Of a stretch of DNA of 64,000 bases, positions 25,875 to 34,129 are shown one piece after another. How positions within the stretch are numbered: position 1 is the first letter of the stretch; every line of letters starts with the position of its first letter. The notes under the pieces are model-generated. The model saw nothing but the letters and a program-made list of their open reading frames with translations. It had not been told where the DNA came from and searched no databases. The position numbers were made by a program, and so were the translations under genes. The DNA is from Paenibacillus aquistagni (GTDB lineage: Bacteria > Bacillota > Bacilli > Paenibacillales > Paenibacillaceae), in contig NZ_FXAZ01000006.1 in NCBI RefSeq assembly GCF_900177815.1, positions 248,001 to 312,000 on the forward strand, in the 5' to 3' direction.

Positions 25875-26192
25875 ATGAATGGAAAGAAGTTCAATGTGGA
25901 GACAACACAAGAAGGCAATCAGCTAACGGTATTTTTGCAAGGAGAGCTTGATCTTGCTGCAGCTAGTGAGTTCAGAAGCTTTATGGAGCCTCTGGCAAAC
26001 GATGGAGAGGTGTCGTTAATCCTTGATTTGTCCAAGCTTACGTACATTGACAGCACTGGCATCGGTATTCTGATTTCTATTTTGAAGGCTCGCAGCGAGA
26101 TGAATGCTCCGTTGCAGGTCGTTCATATACCAGCTCAAGTGCAGAAGCTGTTTGATATGATCGGCATTTCGAAGTTTTTGGCCTCTAATTAA
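25875..26192 (+). CDS. rsbV: Anti-anti-sigma factor RsbV
   Basis: A 105-aa STAS-domain protein with the phosphorylation site S60 in YIDSTGIG. In its dephosphorylated form RsbV binds RsbW and frees SigB; RsbW phosphorylates it and a PP2C enzyme (here probably the product of the gene at 19002) reactivates it. Length and motif match RsbV rather than SpoIIAA, and the downstream partner is of RsbW type. It starts the rsbV-rsbW-sigB operon behind a SigB-like promoter; GGGGAGAGG precedes the ATG. Confidence 0.9.
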   Translation: MNGKKFNVETTQEGNQLTVFLQGELDLAAASEFRSFMEPLANDGEVSLILDLSKLTYIDSTGIGILISILKARSEMNAPLQVVHIPAQVQKLFDMIGISKFLASN

Positions 26193-26220
26193 GAAAATGA
26201 TATTTGAAAGGAATTGAATC

Positions 26221-26679
26221 ATGGCTGATGTTAATTTACAGCAGCAGGTAAGATTGTCTATACCGGCACAAGCTGAATATGTTGATTTGGTTCGTTTAAC
26301 CTTATACGGTATTGCTCATCAGATGGGTTTTTCTTTTGAGGATATCGAAGATATGAAGGTAGCTGTATCTGAGGCATGCAACAATGCAGTACTGTATGCC
26401 TACAAGCGTGATGGCGGAATAGTTGATATCGTATTCAATGTTGGCGATCAAGAGTTGGAGCTTGTCATTCGCGATGAAGGCGAGAGCTTTGATGCAGAAG
26501 AGAAGACACAAGAACCGGGTGCTTGGCATGACACTCCACTTGAGGATGTCGAGACAGGGGGCTTGGGTTTCTATCTCATGCAGGCTCTTATGGATGACCT
26601 CGAGGTTAACAGTATGGAGGGTCGCGGTACAGAAGTACGGATGAAGAAATCCATCACTTTTAGTGAGGAACACCAATGA
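26221..26679 (+). CDS. rsbW: Anti-sigma factor / serine kinase RsbW
   Basis: A 152-aa GHKL-type serine kinase. IEDMKVAVSEACNNAVLYAY is the N-box with Mg-binding Asn, followed by IRDEGESFD and GGLGFYLMQAL forming the ATP lid. The N-terminal AQAEYVDLVRLTLYGIA pattern is that of RsbW and differs from SpoIIAB. It holds SigB inactive and phosphorylates RsbV. Its stop codon overlaps the sigB start (ATGA). Confidence 0.9.
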   Translation: MADVNLQQQVRLSIPAQAEYVDLVRLTLYGIAHQMGFSFEDIEDMKVAVSEACNNAVLYAYKRDGGIVDIVFNVGDQELELVIRDEGESFDAEEKTQEPGAWHDTPLEDVETGGLGFYLMQALMDDLEVNSMEGRGTEVRMKKSITFSEEHQ

Positions 26680-27443
26680 GTCTACTCCCCAGACATCAGC
26701 CTAATGATGCGATTGATTTGATTCGCCAATACCAAGAAACCAAAGATAACGATATCGCCACGATACTGATTCAACGATTTGAACCGATGGTAAAGATGGC
26801 TGCGGGGAAAATTTCACGCAATCGTCCGGATCTCTATGAGGATTTGATGCAGGTCGGCAATATGGCATTGCTTCGTCTGCTTCAGCAGTTCGACGCTTCC
26901 TTGGGTGTTCCCTTTGAAGCCTATGCCATGAAGAGCATGATCGGCCATATGAAGAACTTCCTTCGGGACAAGTCCTGGTACATCCAGGTCCCAAGACGAA
27001 TTAAGGAGAAGGGTGCACTTGTTCAGCAGACGATCGACAGGCTTACCGTTCAGCTTGAGCGCAGCCCCTCTGTTGAAGAGATTGCGAAGGAGCTTGATCT
27101 GTCGGTAGAAGAGACTGTAGAGGTCTTAGCAGGCAGGGAGTGCTATCATTATGTATCGCTTGACACTCCTCTTTCACAGGAAGAAAGCGCAGCGACGCTT
27201 GGCGAGCTTATCAGTTCGGATGCAGATGACTTTGAGGCGGTTGAACGCAAGATGGATCTGCTCGAGGCGATGAAGCAGCTTAAAGAAGAGGAAAGACGAG
27301 TGCTTGTGCTTGTCTTTGAGCAGGGCTTGTCTCAACGGGCAGCAGCCGAGAAGCTTGGAGTCTCGCAGATGAGCGTCTCCCGGATTCAGCGGCGTGCAAC
27401 CGACAAGCTGAAGCAGATTATGTCATCGCAAGGGACGACATAA
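26676..27443 (+). CDS. sigB: RNA polymerase sigma factor SigB
   Basis: A 255-aa sigma-70 protein of the SigB/SigF/SigG group with regions 2 (YEDLMQVGNMALLRLLQQFD, GHMKNFLRDKSWYIQVPRR), 3 and 4 (LSQRAAAEKLGVSQMSVSRIQRR). It is encoded directly behind rsbV and rsbW with a 4-bp overlap, which identifies it as the general-stress sigma rather than the forespore SigF. Four promoter-like sequences with GTTT-N16-G(G/T)(G/T)TA(A/T)-type spacing in the surrounding 12 kb are its probable local regulon. No RsbR/S/T stressosome genes are present in the window. Confidence 0.9.
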   Translation: MSLLPRHQPNDAIDLIRQYQETKDNDIATILIQRFEPMVKMAAGKISRNRPDLYEDLMQVGNMALLRLLQQFDASLGVPFEAYAMKSMIGHMKNFLRDKSWYIQVPRRIKEKGALVQQTIDRLTVQLERSPSVEEIAKELDLSVEETVEVLAGRECYHYVSLDTPLSQEESAATLGELISSDADDFEAVERKMDLLEAMKQLKEEERRVLVLVFEQGLSQRAAAEKLGVSQMSVSRIQRRATDKLKQIMSSQGTT

Positions 27444-27479
27444 TGGAGCAATTGTTAACATTCATCCCATACATCAAAC

Positions 27480-27510
27480 AAGCGTGAGCTTCTTATGAAG
27501 ACTCACGCTT
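27480..27510. terminator. Bidirectional terminator between sigB and ald
   Basis: AAGCGTGAG (27480-27488) pairs with CTCACGCTT (27502-27510), extended by an inner CTTC/GAAG stem. It lies between convergent genes; short T-rich flank ATTTGG on the plus side. Confidence 0.7.
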
Positions 27511-27548
27511 ATTTGGTATGCCTGAGCAAGCTGCGTTATTCGGTCAGA

Positions 27549-28682
27549 TTAGGCGTGCGCCATGTGGCGGTTCAAGGCTTCCAATGCGGGCAGATAGGTG
27601 TACCCAAGATCGCGCGCGACTGCCTCGTACGTAACCTGATGACATGCGACGTTAAGACCTGCAAGCAGAGCCGTGTTGTTGCGGAGTGCGCTAAGCACGC
27701 CTTTATTCGCTAACTGAAGAGCATAAGGAATGGTTACGTTGGTTAGTGCCAGCGTCGAGGTGCGAGGAACGGCACCAGGCATGTTCGCCACTGCATAATG
27801 GACAACACCGTGCTTGACGTAGGTAGGTTGGTCATGGGTTGTGATATGATCCACTGTCTCAATAATGCCGCCTTGGTCAATGGCTACATCAACGACTACA
27901 GATCCAGGCTGCATCGACTGAATCATATCTTCTGTAACGAGCTTTGGAGCTTTTGCGCCCGGGATGAGTACTGCGCCAATAACGAGGTCCGATTCTTTTA
28001 CAGCGTCTTTGAGGTTGAAGGGGTTGGAGATTAGGGTTTGGATTTGACCACGGAACATATCGTCCAGTTCGCGCAAACGATCAGGGCTTAAGTCAACAAT
28101 GGTCACTTCAGCGCCTAGCCCAAGTGCAATTTTAGCAGCATTGGTTCCGACAACACCGCCGCCGATAACTGTGACTTTGCCTTTGCGCACGCCTGGTACG
28201 CCGCTTAGCAGAATGCCTTTTCCGCCATGCACCTTCTCTAGGAACTGAGCTCCGATCTGGGATGCCATGCGGCCAGCTACTTCGCTCATTGGCGTAAGGA
28301 GCGGCAGCGTGCGCCCAACTTGTACCGTTTCATAAGCAATCGCGATCACGCCTTTGTCGACAAGCGCGCGCGTCAGTTGAGGTTCATTTGCTAAATGCAG
28401 ATACGTAAACAAAATGAGGCCTTCTCGGAAGTAAGGATATTCAGCTGGAAGAGGCTCTTTTACCTTTAGAATCATATCAGCTTGAGACCAGACAGAAGCT
28501 GCTTCATGGATCATGACAGCTCCCACAGAGGTATAATCTTCATTTGTGAATCCGCTGCCTGCTCCCGCCTGTGTCTCAATAAGCACGCGGTGCCCGGCCT
28601 TGACCAGCGCATCCACTCCAGCAGGTGTAATTGCTACGCGGTTCTCATTGTTTTTGATTTCTTTCGGTACCCCAATAATCAT
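27549..28682 (-). CDS. ald: Alanine dehydrogenase
   Basis: A 377-aa NAD-dependent dehydrogenase converting L-alanine to pyruvate and ammonia. [20 protein letters not shown] at the N-terminus and [22 protein letters not shown] (NAD-binding loop) are diagnostic; the catalytic Lys in ILKVKEPLP and His in TYLHLAN are present. The start at 28682 (GGGGG ribosome binding site) gives MIIGVPKE; a TTG two codons earlier is also in frame. In Bacillales the enzyme supports alanine use and sporulation. It stands alone, with terminators on both sides. Confidence 0.93.
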   Translation of the reverse strand: MIIGVPKEIKNNENRVAITPAGVDALVKAGHRVLIETQAGAGSGFTNEDYTSVGAVMIHEAASVWSQADMILKVKEPLPAEYPYFREGLILFTYLHLANEPQLTRALVDKGVIAIAYETVQVGRTLPLLTPMSEVAGRMASQIGAQFLEKVHGGKGILLSGVPGVRKGKVTVIGGGVVGTNAAKIALGLGAEVTIVDLSPDRLRELDDMFRGQIQTLISNPFNLKDAVKESDLVIGAVLIPGAKAPKLVTEDMIQSMQPGSVVVDVAIDQGGIIETVDHITTHDQPTYVKHGVVHYAVANMPGAVPRTSTLALTNVTIPYALQLANKGVLSALRNNTALLAGLNVACHQVTYEAVARDLGYTYLPALEALNRHMAHA

Positions 28683-28814
28683 GTTCAATCCCCCTGATAT
28701 GTTTCATTACTTCTTGTCATTTAGTATAGCAATGTAAGCGATATATCACTTCGTTCAGATTCATGAATGTCAATTTATTTTATTGTTGCTTATCACCAAG
28801 GGAAATAAACAAAA

Positions 28815-28848
28815 AACCCAGATCTATCAGCAAGGATAGATCTGGGTT
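28815..28848 (-). terminator. Rho-independent terminator of the YtxH transcript
   Basis: A 14-bp perfect stem (28815-28828 with 28835-28848), followed on the minus strand by TTTTTTGTTTATTT. Confidence 0.92.
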
Positions 28849-29185
28849 AATTCATGAATGAAGGATTCGCTGTCTTGTAGTATTGATGATCAATCAATGA
28901 AAAACACTGCCTAAGCAGCAGCCAAGCCTGACGCTTCATACGAAAGGTAACCTTCGTCTTTCCTGCAAATGACACCTGTGCTGCATCGATGCGAAATTGC
29001 CCGTTTGGAAGCAACTCAGCTGGCACATGGAGCATGACGGAAGGCCGATCTTGGTCTTCCTGCTCATGCTGCCAGCTAAGGACAAACAGCTCGTGGTCTT
29101 TGCTTCGAATTCCTGTGAAACCATAGCAGCGGAATACGCCTCGCACCGCTTCAGCAGGGGCCAGAACAATACGATGCAGATTCAT
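28847..29185 (-). CDS. Conserved hypothetical protein
   Basis: A 112-aa soluble protein of mixed alpha/beta character (LHVPAELLPNGQFRIDAAQVSFAGKT, MKRQAWLLLRQCFSLIDHQYY). I do not recognise a family. It begins 13 bp after the YtxH-like gene and ends at the strong terminator at 28815-28848, so it is very probably the second gene of a YtxH operon under the SigB-like promoter at 29679. That points to a stress-related role but nothing more specific. Confidence 0.6.
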   Translation of the reverse strand: MNLHRIVLAPAEAVRGVFRCYGFTGIRSKDHELFVLSWQHEQEDQDRPSVMLHVPAELLPNGQFRIDAAQVSFAGKTKVTFRMKRQAWLLLRQCFSLIDHQYYKTANPSFMN

Positions 29186-29198
29186 GGTTCAAAGCCTC

Positions 29199-29630
29199 TT
29201 AGTCTTCTTTTTTCAGTTCTTCTACTACACCCTCAGCAATATCGCTGGAAGCGGATTTAACTGATTGAACCGCCTGAATGGTCGCTTCTTTTACCTGATG
29301 GGCTGCACCTGTTGTAGCATCTTTGACGGAAGTCGCAATCGCGGTGGAAGCTTCTTTAACGCCTGATACAACAGTTTCCGCCTTTTCTCCAGCATTTTTA
29401 ACAGCCGTAGCCGCTTTAGAGCTAAGATCAAGCGCAACCTCTTTTGTTTTGCCGGTTACATTCTGAGCGCCTTCCGCAAGATCGCAGCGCAGCTCGCGGC
29501 CTGATTTTGGTGCAAGCAATAGAGCAGCAGCAGCGCCGACCAAGCCGCCAATAATCGCTCCTTTGATGAAAGTTGAGCAGTTGCGCTCGCAAGTCGTTTC
29601 TTGTACCGCTGTTTCTTGATTCGTACTCAT
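29199..29630 (-). CDS. YtxH-like general-stress protein
   Basis: A 143-aa protein with the YtxH pattern: one membrane-associated glycine/alanine helix (FIKGAIIGGLVGAAAALLLAP) followed by KSGRELR and a long amphipathic helix with repeated 11-residue-like Lys/Ala/Val/Ser units (residues about 60-135), as in LEA-type proteins. In B. subtilis ytxH belongs to the SigB-controlled csb40 operon. Here a SigB-like promoter lies about 50 bp upstream and the partner DUF948 gene is elsewhere in the island. Start 29630 follows AGAGGAG. Confidence 0.8.
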   Translation of the reverse strand: MSTNQETAVQETTCERNCSTFIKGAIIGGLVGAAAALLLAPKSGRELRCDLAEGAQNVTGKTKEVALDLSSKAATAVKNAGEKAETVVSGVKEASTAIATSVKDATTGAAHQVKEATIQAVQSVKSASSDIAEGVVEELKKED

Positions 29631-29678
29631 GTCACATCTCTCCTCTTTAGAATTACATCATTGACGTTTACAATGGAA

Positions 29679-29704
29679 TTACACCATTTGGATGTTTTCG
29701 AAAC
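29679..29704 (-). promoter_or_regulatory. SigB-like promoter for the YtxH operon
   Basis: On the minus strand: GTTTCG, 14-bp spacer, GTGTAA. Weaker match than the site at 18127 but identical spacing and suitable distance from the start codon at 29630. Confidence 0.4.
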
Positions 29705-29837
29705 AAGCCATTTCATTTATTTTCCGATAATGTGCTGCGATTGCACATTGTCGTCTACTGTATACACCGACATAATTGATGGAAAAGTAGCGAACGCTAA
29801 TAGGAATGAGCATGAAGAGGCAGAAGGAGATAAGCAC

Positions 29838-30842
29838 ATGAGCGAACGATTAATTGAAGAAACGCGCAACGGCTGGCTGGAATGCGAGCACCTTGGCTCG
29901 ATCTGTGGAGTTGATGGAAGCGGCAGGATCGTATATGCTGTGGGTGATATGGAACGACCACGATTTTTACGATCTGCAGGGAAGCCGTTGCAGGCTATTC
30001 CGGTTGTAAGGAGCGGAGCACTCGAACATTATGGACTGCATGCACGTGATCTTGCCATTATGCTTGCCTCGCATCGAGGTGAGCCTGTTCATATGGATAC
30101 GCTAGCCCATATTATGCAGTCAACGGGCATTGAGCAGCAAGAGTTGATCTGTCAGGCCTCATACCCTCTTCACGATCAATCGAAGGAGGAGTGGATTCGG
30201 CACGGAGGTTATAAGGAGAAGCGCTTCCATAACTGCTCAGGCAAGCATCTTGGAGTCCTTGCCTGGTGCCAGCACGCTGGTTACGACAAAGCGCGTTACG
30301 CGGATGCGGAGCACCCGGCACAACAAGAGATTGCCGCATGCATTGCCGAGATGTCGATGACTAGGCCTGAGGAGCTTGGCACTGGGGTGGATGGCTGCGG
30401 GTTCCCCGTGTTGGCCCTGCCGCTTCCTGCCATCGCGCGAGCATACTTACATATTGCCTGTCCTGAGAAGCTTGCTGATGCCTCCATGAGAACAGCAGTT
30501 GAACGCGTTCGTGAAGCCATGATCCAATACCCGCTTCTTGTTGGCGGAACAGGCAGATTGGATTCTGTATTGATGGAAGACGATAATATTACGGCTAAGG
30601 GCGGGTTCAAAGGAATCTTTGGCTTCTCGCTCAGGGAGGAGCAGCTTGGCTTTGCTGTGAAGATCGATGACGGCAATGATGAGGAATGCGCCTATGTCGT
30701 GACCGAGATCTTGCAGCAGATCGGCTATCGCCGCAACGAAACGATTAAGCGATTAAAGGAAACGTTCCCTATCGATATTCATAATGATCAAGGCGTTGCA
30801 GTCGGGTCTCGTCGTCCCGTCTTTCGCCTGGAAAGAGGATGA
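29838..30842 (+). CDS. L-asparaginase II family protein
   Basis: A 334-aa protein of the Asparaginase_II (PF06089) type. Characteristic segments are FLRSAGKPLQAIPVV, LASHRGEPVH, NCSGKHLGVLAWC, GVDGCGFPVLALPL and GTGRLDSVLM with AKGGFKGIFG. These enzymes, unrelated to the type I/II E. coli enzymes in fold, hydrolyse L-asparagine to aspartate and ammonia. Start 29838 is chosen because AGAAGGAG precedes it; a long upstream extension of the frame has no coding character. cutC follows two bases after the stop. A dyad AATGTGC-N7-GCACATT (29729-29749) in the upstream region may be an operator. Confidence 0.85.
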   Translation: MSERLIEETRNGWLECEHLGSICGVDGSGRIVYAVGDMERPRFLRSAGKPLQAIPVVRSGALEHYGLHARDLAIMLASHRGEPVHMDTLAHIMQSTGIEQQELICQASYPLHDQSKEEWIRHGGYKEKRFHNCSGKHLGVLAWCQHAGYDKARYADAEHPAQQEIAACIAEMSMTRPEELGTGVDGCGFPVLALPLPAIARAYLHIACPEKLADASMRTAVERVREAMIQYPLLVGGTGRLDSVLMEDDNITAKGGFKGIFGFSLREEQLGFAVKIDDGNDEECAYVVTEILQQIGYRRNETIKRLKETFPIDIHNDQGVAVGSRRPVFRLERG

Positions 30843-30843
30843 T

Positions 30844-31575
30844 ATGATGCAGCAGGTAAGAAGACAGCTAGACCGTGTTCATTTGGAGGTCATCGGTACA
30901 ACATTAAGTGATGTGAGAAGCGCGGAAGCAGCTGGTGCTGATCGCATTGAGCTGATCACGGCAATCCAAGAAGGCGGCCTGACACCTAGTCTTGCTCTGG
31001 TAGAACAGGCAGTAGAGACCGCAAGCATTCCAGTGCGTGTTATGGTTAGACCTCATGCACGTTCATTTGTGTATGATCAAGATGATATGAAGACGATTGT
31101 TAGAGATGTAGAGTTGATTGCGTCTGTTGGTGCTGAAGCGATCGTATTCGGCGCATTAACGGAAGATGGAAAGGTGGATGAGCGAGCTTTGGAGCAGGTG
31201 TTCAAAGCGGCTCGCAGCATGAAGATGACCTTCCATCGCGCCATAGATGAGAGCCGGAATTTGCTTGAGGCATTCAAGACGGTGCAGCAGTATGAGGGGA
31301 TTACGGATATATTAACTTCTGGAGGAGCAGATCGCGCTCCAGAGGCAGTAGAACAATTCAAGGCTCTTCTTCAAGAGTCAGGTCCTCAGGGGATTCATAT
31401 CATGGCTGGAGCTGGCTTGAATCTTCAGAATATTACGGACTTTGTGCGTGAGTCAGGAGTAAGCTATGTTCACTTAGGATCTGGCGTGAGACGAAGTGGG
31501 GATGCCATGCAGCCGATTGATGCAGCACGTGTGCAAGAGCTCCGCCAACTGCTTGATCAGGCCGTCTTGGTATAA
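30844..31575 (+). CDS. cutC: Copper homeostasis protein CutC (TIM-barrel)
   Basis: A 243-aa TIM-barrel protein with the CutC signature strands: LEVIGTTLSDVRSAEAAGADRIEL, GGLTPSLALVEQAV, VMVRPHARSFVY, FGALTEDGKVD, TFHRAIDES and ILTSGGADRAPEA. The family is named for E. coli copper tolerance, though its biochemical activity is uncertain. The gene starts two bases after the asparaginase stop with two consecutive ATG codons, so the pair forms an operon. No copper transporters or regulators are nearby. Confidence 0.88.
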   Translation: MMQQVRRQLDRVHLEVIGTTLSDVRSAEAAGADRIELITAIQEGGLTPSLALVEQAVETASIPVRVMVRPHARSFVYDQDDMKTIVRDVELIASVGAEAIVFGALTEDGKVDERALEQVFKAARSMKMTFHRAIDESRNLLEAFKTVQQYEGITDILTSGGADRAPEAVEQFKALLQESGPQGIHIMAGAGLNLQNITDFVRESGVSYVHLGSGVRRSGDAMQPIDAARVQELRQLLDQAVLV

Positions 31576-31644
31576 TACAGCCTAGGATTGGCGAACAGGT
31601 GTTAAGGAAGCAATCATGTATTACCTTATAGGGTTATATCAATC

Positions 31645-31682
31645 AGGAGCAATCTCCGATTATTTGACTGGAGATTGCCCCT
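31645..31682. terminator. Hairpin between convergent cutC and AraC-type regulator
   Basis: GCAATCTCC (31649-31657) pairs with GGAGATTGC (31670-31678), extendable outward with one mismatch; no clear T run. Possible bidirectional terminator. Confidence 0.45.
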
Positions 31683-31801
31683 ATTCATGCAGGTAGATGT
31701 AAATTGCTGATGGCAGGTGCTCTGTTCTCAGATTAACAGGGAAGTCATAGGTGCGCTTTTACGCCATGTACATGTGCATGAAGCCAGATCCAGCTTATGC
31801 A

Positions 31802-34042
31802 TCAATTGGCCAGCTTTATATATTCATCGGGCTTGATACCTTCGTAGCGCGCGAAGGCTCGCTTAAAGGAATATACATTTTCGTAGCCTACGCGATGAGC
31901 GATATCATCGATTTTGCAGCGGTTGGCCCGCAGCAGCTCTTTGGCCATCTCCATGCGCAAGCGGCACAGATAATCATAAAAATTAATTCCCGTGTTCTCC
32001 TTGAATATCTTCGAAACACCAGAGACAGACAGCTGGAATCTTTCGGCCAGCTGCTTCAGCGAGATGTCCATGCTGGTGTAATTCTCGTTGACATATTGAA
32101 GCAGCATGCTGCCCACTTCCATATTAGAGCCGGAGTTCGAATACTGCGTTCTTTCACAAATCAACGTGCCGACCTCGAACACATAGCTCCACATCTCACA
32201 AGAATCGGCTGCCGCTGCACGATTATCGAATTGCTTTACATAGATGCCAGTGTCGATATTAAGCTCTTGCAGCACTCTCAATAATGTTTCCATCAGCAGG
32301 GAGATCAATTTGGCGGAGCTTCCCTCAGACAGCGCTCGTTTCTCGTTTTCAAGCTTGATTTCCTGCAGAATTTGAAGAGAAGTATCCAGATTGCCGATCT
32401 TCAGGTTGTTGATCAGCTGAACTTCCCAATCGGTAGGGTAGTAGTATTGTACGGCATGCAGCACCGTTTCCTCAGAGTGCTGGGCTCTATGCTCACTAGA
32501 GAACATCACGACCTGCAAGCGCTCTTGAGCGACATAATAGGATTTGCTGATGCCTACAATGCCTCTTTCAATAGTGCCATGCAGCACATCTGGCTGATAG
32601 CCGCAGGTGATCCCAATCGTCGCTGCGAGCTCTGCCGCGATCTGCTCTAATCTCCCTTCAGTCAATTGCTCTATGCGGCTGGAGAGGATAATGGCGTAAT
32701 CCGCGTTCGTAGCCTCGAACAACTCATACTCCAAATGAAGCGAGCGCATGATTTCCTCCACTCTCATCATGGTCGCCATCTCAATATTGCGCATGCGGTC
32801 AAGGTCAGAGAGCTCCTGAACGGCATGAAAGCTGACTAGGAAGGTGCAAAACACCATATTATCCGTATAAGGGATGCCAAAGTTATGAAGCCGATTCAGA
32901 TGCTGCTCATCCGGAAAGTATCCCTTTAGCAAGCGAAGCAGCATATTGGATCTGGCGGCGTTCTCAAAATCCTTGATGGATTGCTGAAGCTGCTGGTTTT
33001 CATGCAGCAGGCGGTCAAAGGATTTTTCAATATAGCTGTATTCAGAGCCCGAGACAGGGGCTGACTTGTATTCTGCATCCTTCAGCATTCCCGACAGCTT
33101 CTGCAGCAGCACACGCAGAGGATGGTAGGTGACCTTCGTCAATATGAACGCGCTGCAGATGCCCAAGATAAAGAGCAGCGCAAAGACCAGCAGCGGGCCG
33201 AGCAAATGATGAACCCATTTCCAGCTCGGATCAATATAAGACAGCTCATATTGCCATTTGCTTGCTTCTGATGACAAGACGATCGAATAAGTTTTCTCCT
33301 CTAAGTTCTTTGTGATGCTTTGTGTTTGGGATTGCTCATAAATGACCGACTTCTCAAGAAAAATCTTGAAATTCGTATATTCAGAGCCGCTGAAGCGATT
33401 CAGATAGTCAGTAAAGTAAGCGCTGTCAATAAATAGTGCGAGCACAGCTCTTGGATGATTGACCATCTCAAGGCTTTGGATGACTGGAATAACAGATTTG
33501 TCTTGCCCCCAAAGATTGGCCTTGGCCGGATGCAAAATGCGAAAGTAATCTGCGGTAGCCAACGAATCAGCTAGCTCTTCTTTTGCAGCAGGGTCAAACT
33601 GTGCGATGCGCTCAAAGAAATTGTTCGCGGGATAAGTCCCCCACGAGGTCAGAATCTGCTCTTGCTCAGGAAACACCAGCATCCCAAAGGAAAGGATGCC
33701 GAGCGAGTTGAAGTCTTGATTCAAGCTTTTTCGTATTTCTAGCATCTTGAGAAAGTCAAACTCTGTCTCGTACACATTTGTGTTTTGCATCAGCTTAATG
33801 ACCCAAGCCTCGCTGCTTAAAGCTTTGCCGAGATGTTTGAGCTCATTCAGCTTATTATCAAGGACATCGGCTACTCGCTTTGCATCCAAAGCATGTCGTT
33901 GAAATTCCTCACGCTGATCTTCCCGGATGCTCTGATAAATGCTTAAAGCGCTGAAGATGATGATGGGAATCATAATAATCGCGATATACGACATTAATAT
34001 TTTACGATAGGCGGCATTTCCAAAACATCTCTGATGCACCAC
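31802..34042 (-). CDS. AraC-family regulator with membrane sensor (YesN-type)
   Basis: A 746-aa one-component regulator. Membrane helix at about 14-36 (ILMSYIAIIMIPIIIFSALSI), a long extracytoplasmic sensor region, second helix at about 280-303, HAMP-like linker, a central domain, and a C-terminal AraC helix-turn-helix pair (LKQLAERFQLSVSGVSKIFKE and KIDDIAHRVGYENVYSFKRAF). Such proteins regulate adjacent sugar ABC operons in Paenibacillus; it lies immediately downstream of the binding protein gene on the same strand. Start is GTG 34042 behind AGGGGGGAC. The inducing ligand is unknown. Confidence 0.85.
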   Translation of the reverse strand: MVHQRCFGNAAYRKILMSYIAIIMIPIIIFSALSIYQSIREDQREEFQRHALDAKRVADVLDNKLNELKHLGKALSSEAWVIKLMQNTNVYETEFDFLKMLEIRKSLNQDFNSLGILSFGMLVFPEQEQILTSWGTYPANNFFERIAQFDPAAKEELADSLATADYFRILHPAKANLWGQDKSVIPVIQSLEMVNHPRAVLALFIDSAYFTDYLNRFSGSEYTNFKIFLEKSVIYEQSQTQSITKNLEEKTYSIVLSSEASKWQYELSYIDPSWKWVHHLLGPLLVFALLFILGICSAFILTKVTYHPLRVLLQKLSGMLKDAEYKSAPVSGSEYSYIEKSFDRLLHENQQLQQSIKDFENAARSNMLLRLLKGYFPDEQHLNRLHNFGIPYTDNMVFCTFLVSFHAVQELSDLDRMRNIEMATMMRVEEIMRSLHLEYELFEATNADYAIILSSRIEQLTEGRLEQIAAELAATIGITCGYQPDVLHGTIERGIVGISKSYYVAQERLQVVMFSSEHRAQHSEETVLHAVQYYYPTDWEVQLINNLKIGNLDTSLQILQEIKLENEKRALSEGSSAKLISLLMETLLRVLQELNIDTGIYVKQFDNRAAAADSCEMWSYVFEVGTLICERTQYSNSGSNMEVGSMLLQYVNENYTSMDISLKQLAERFQLSVSGVSKIFKENTGINFYDYLCRLRMEMAKELLRANRCKIDDIAHRVGYENVYSFKRAFARYEGIKPDEYIKLAN

Positions 34043-34066
34043 AGTCCCCCCTCAGCACCAAACGTG

Positions 34067-34107
34067 AAAATGGCAGACCCGTGATGGGATGTGGAATCTG
34101 CCATTTT
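34067..34107 (-). terminator. Intra-operon hairpin between binding protein and regulator genes
   Basis: AAAATGGCAGA (34067-34077) pairs perfectly with TCTGCCATTTT (34097-34107). Likely partial termination or mRNA 3' protection favouring expression of the transporter genes over the regulator. Confidence 0.6.
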
Positions 34108-34129
34108 CCCCAGTTTATTAGCCGACCTG

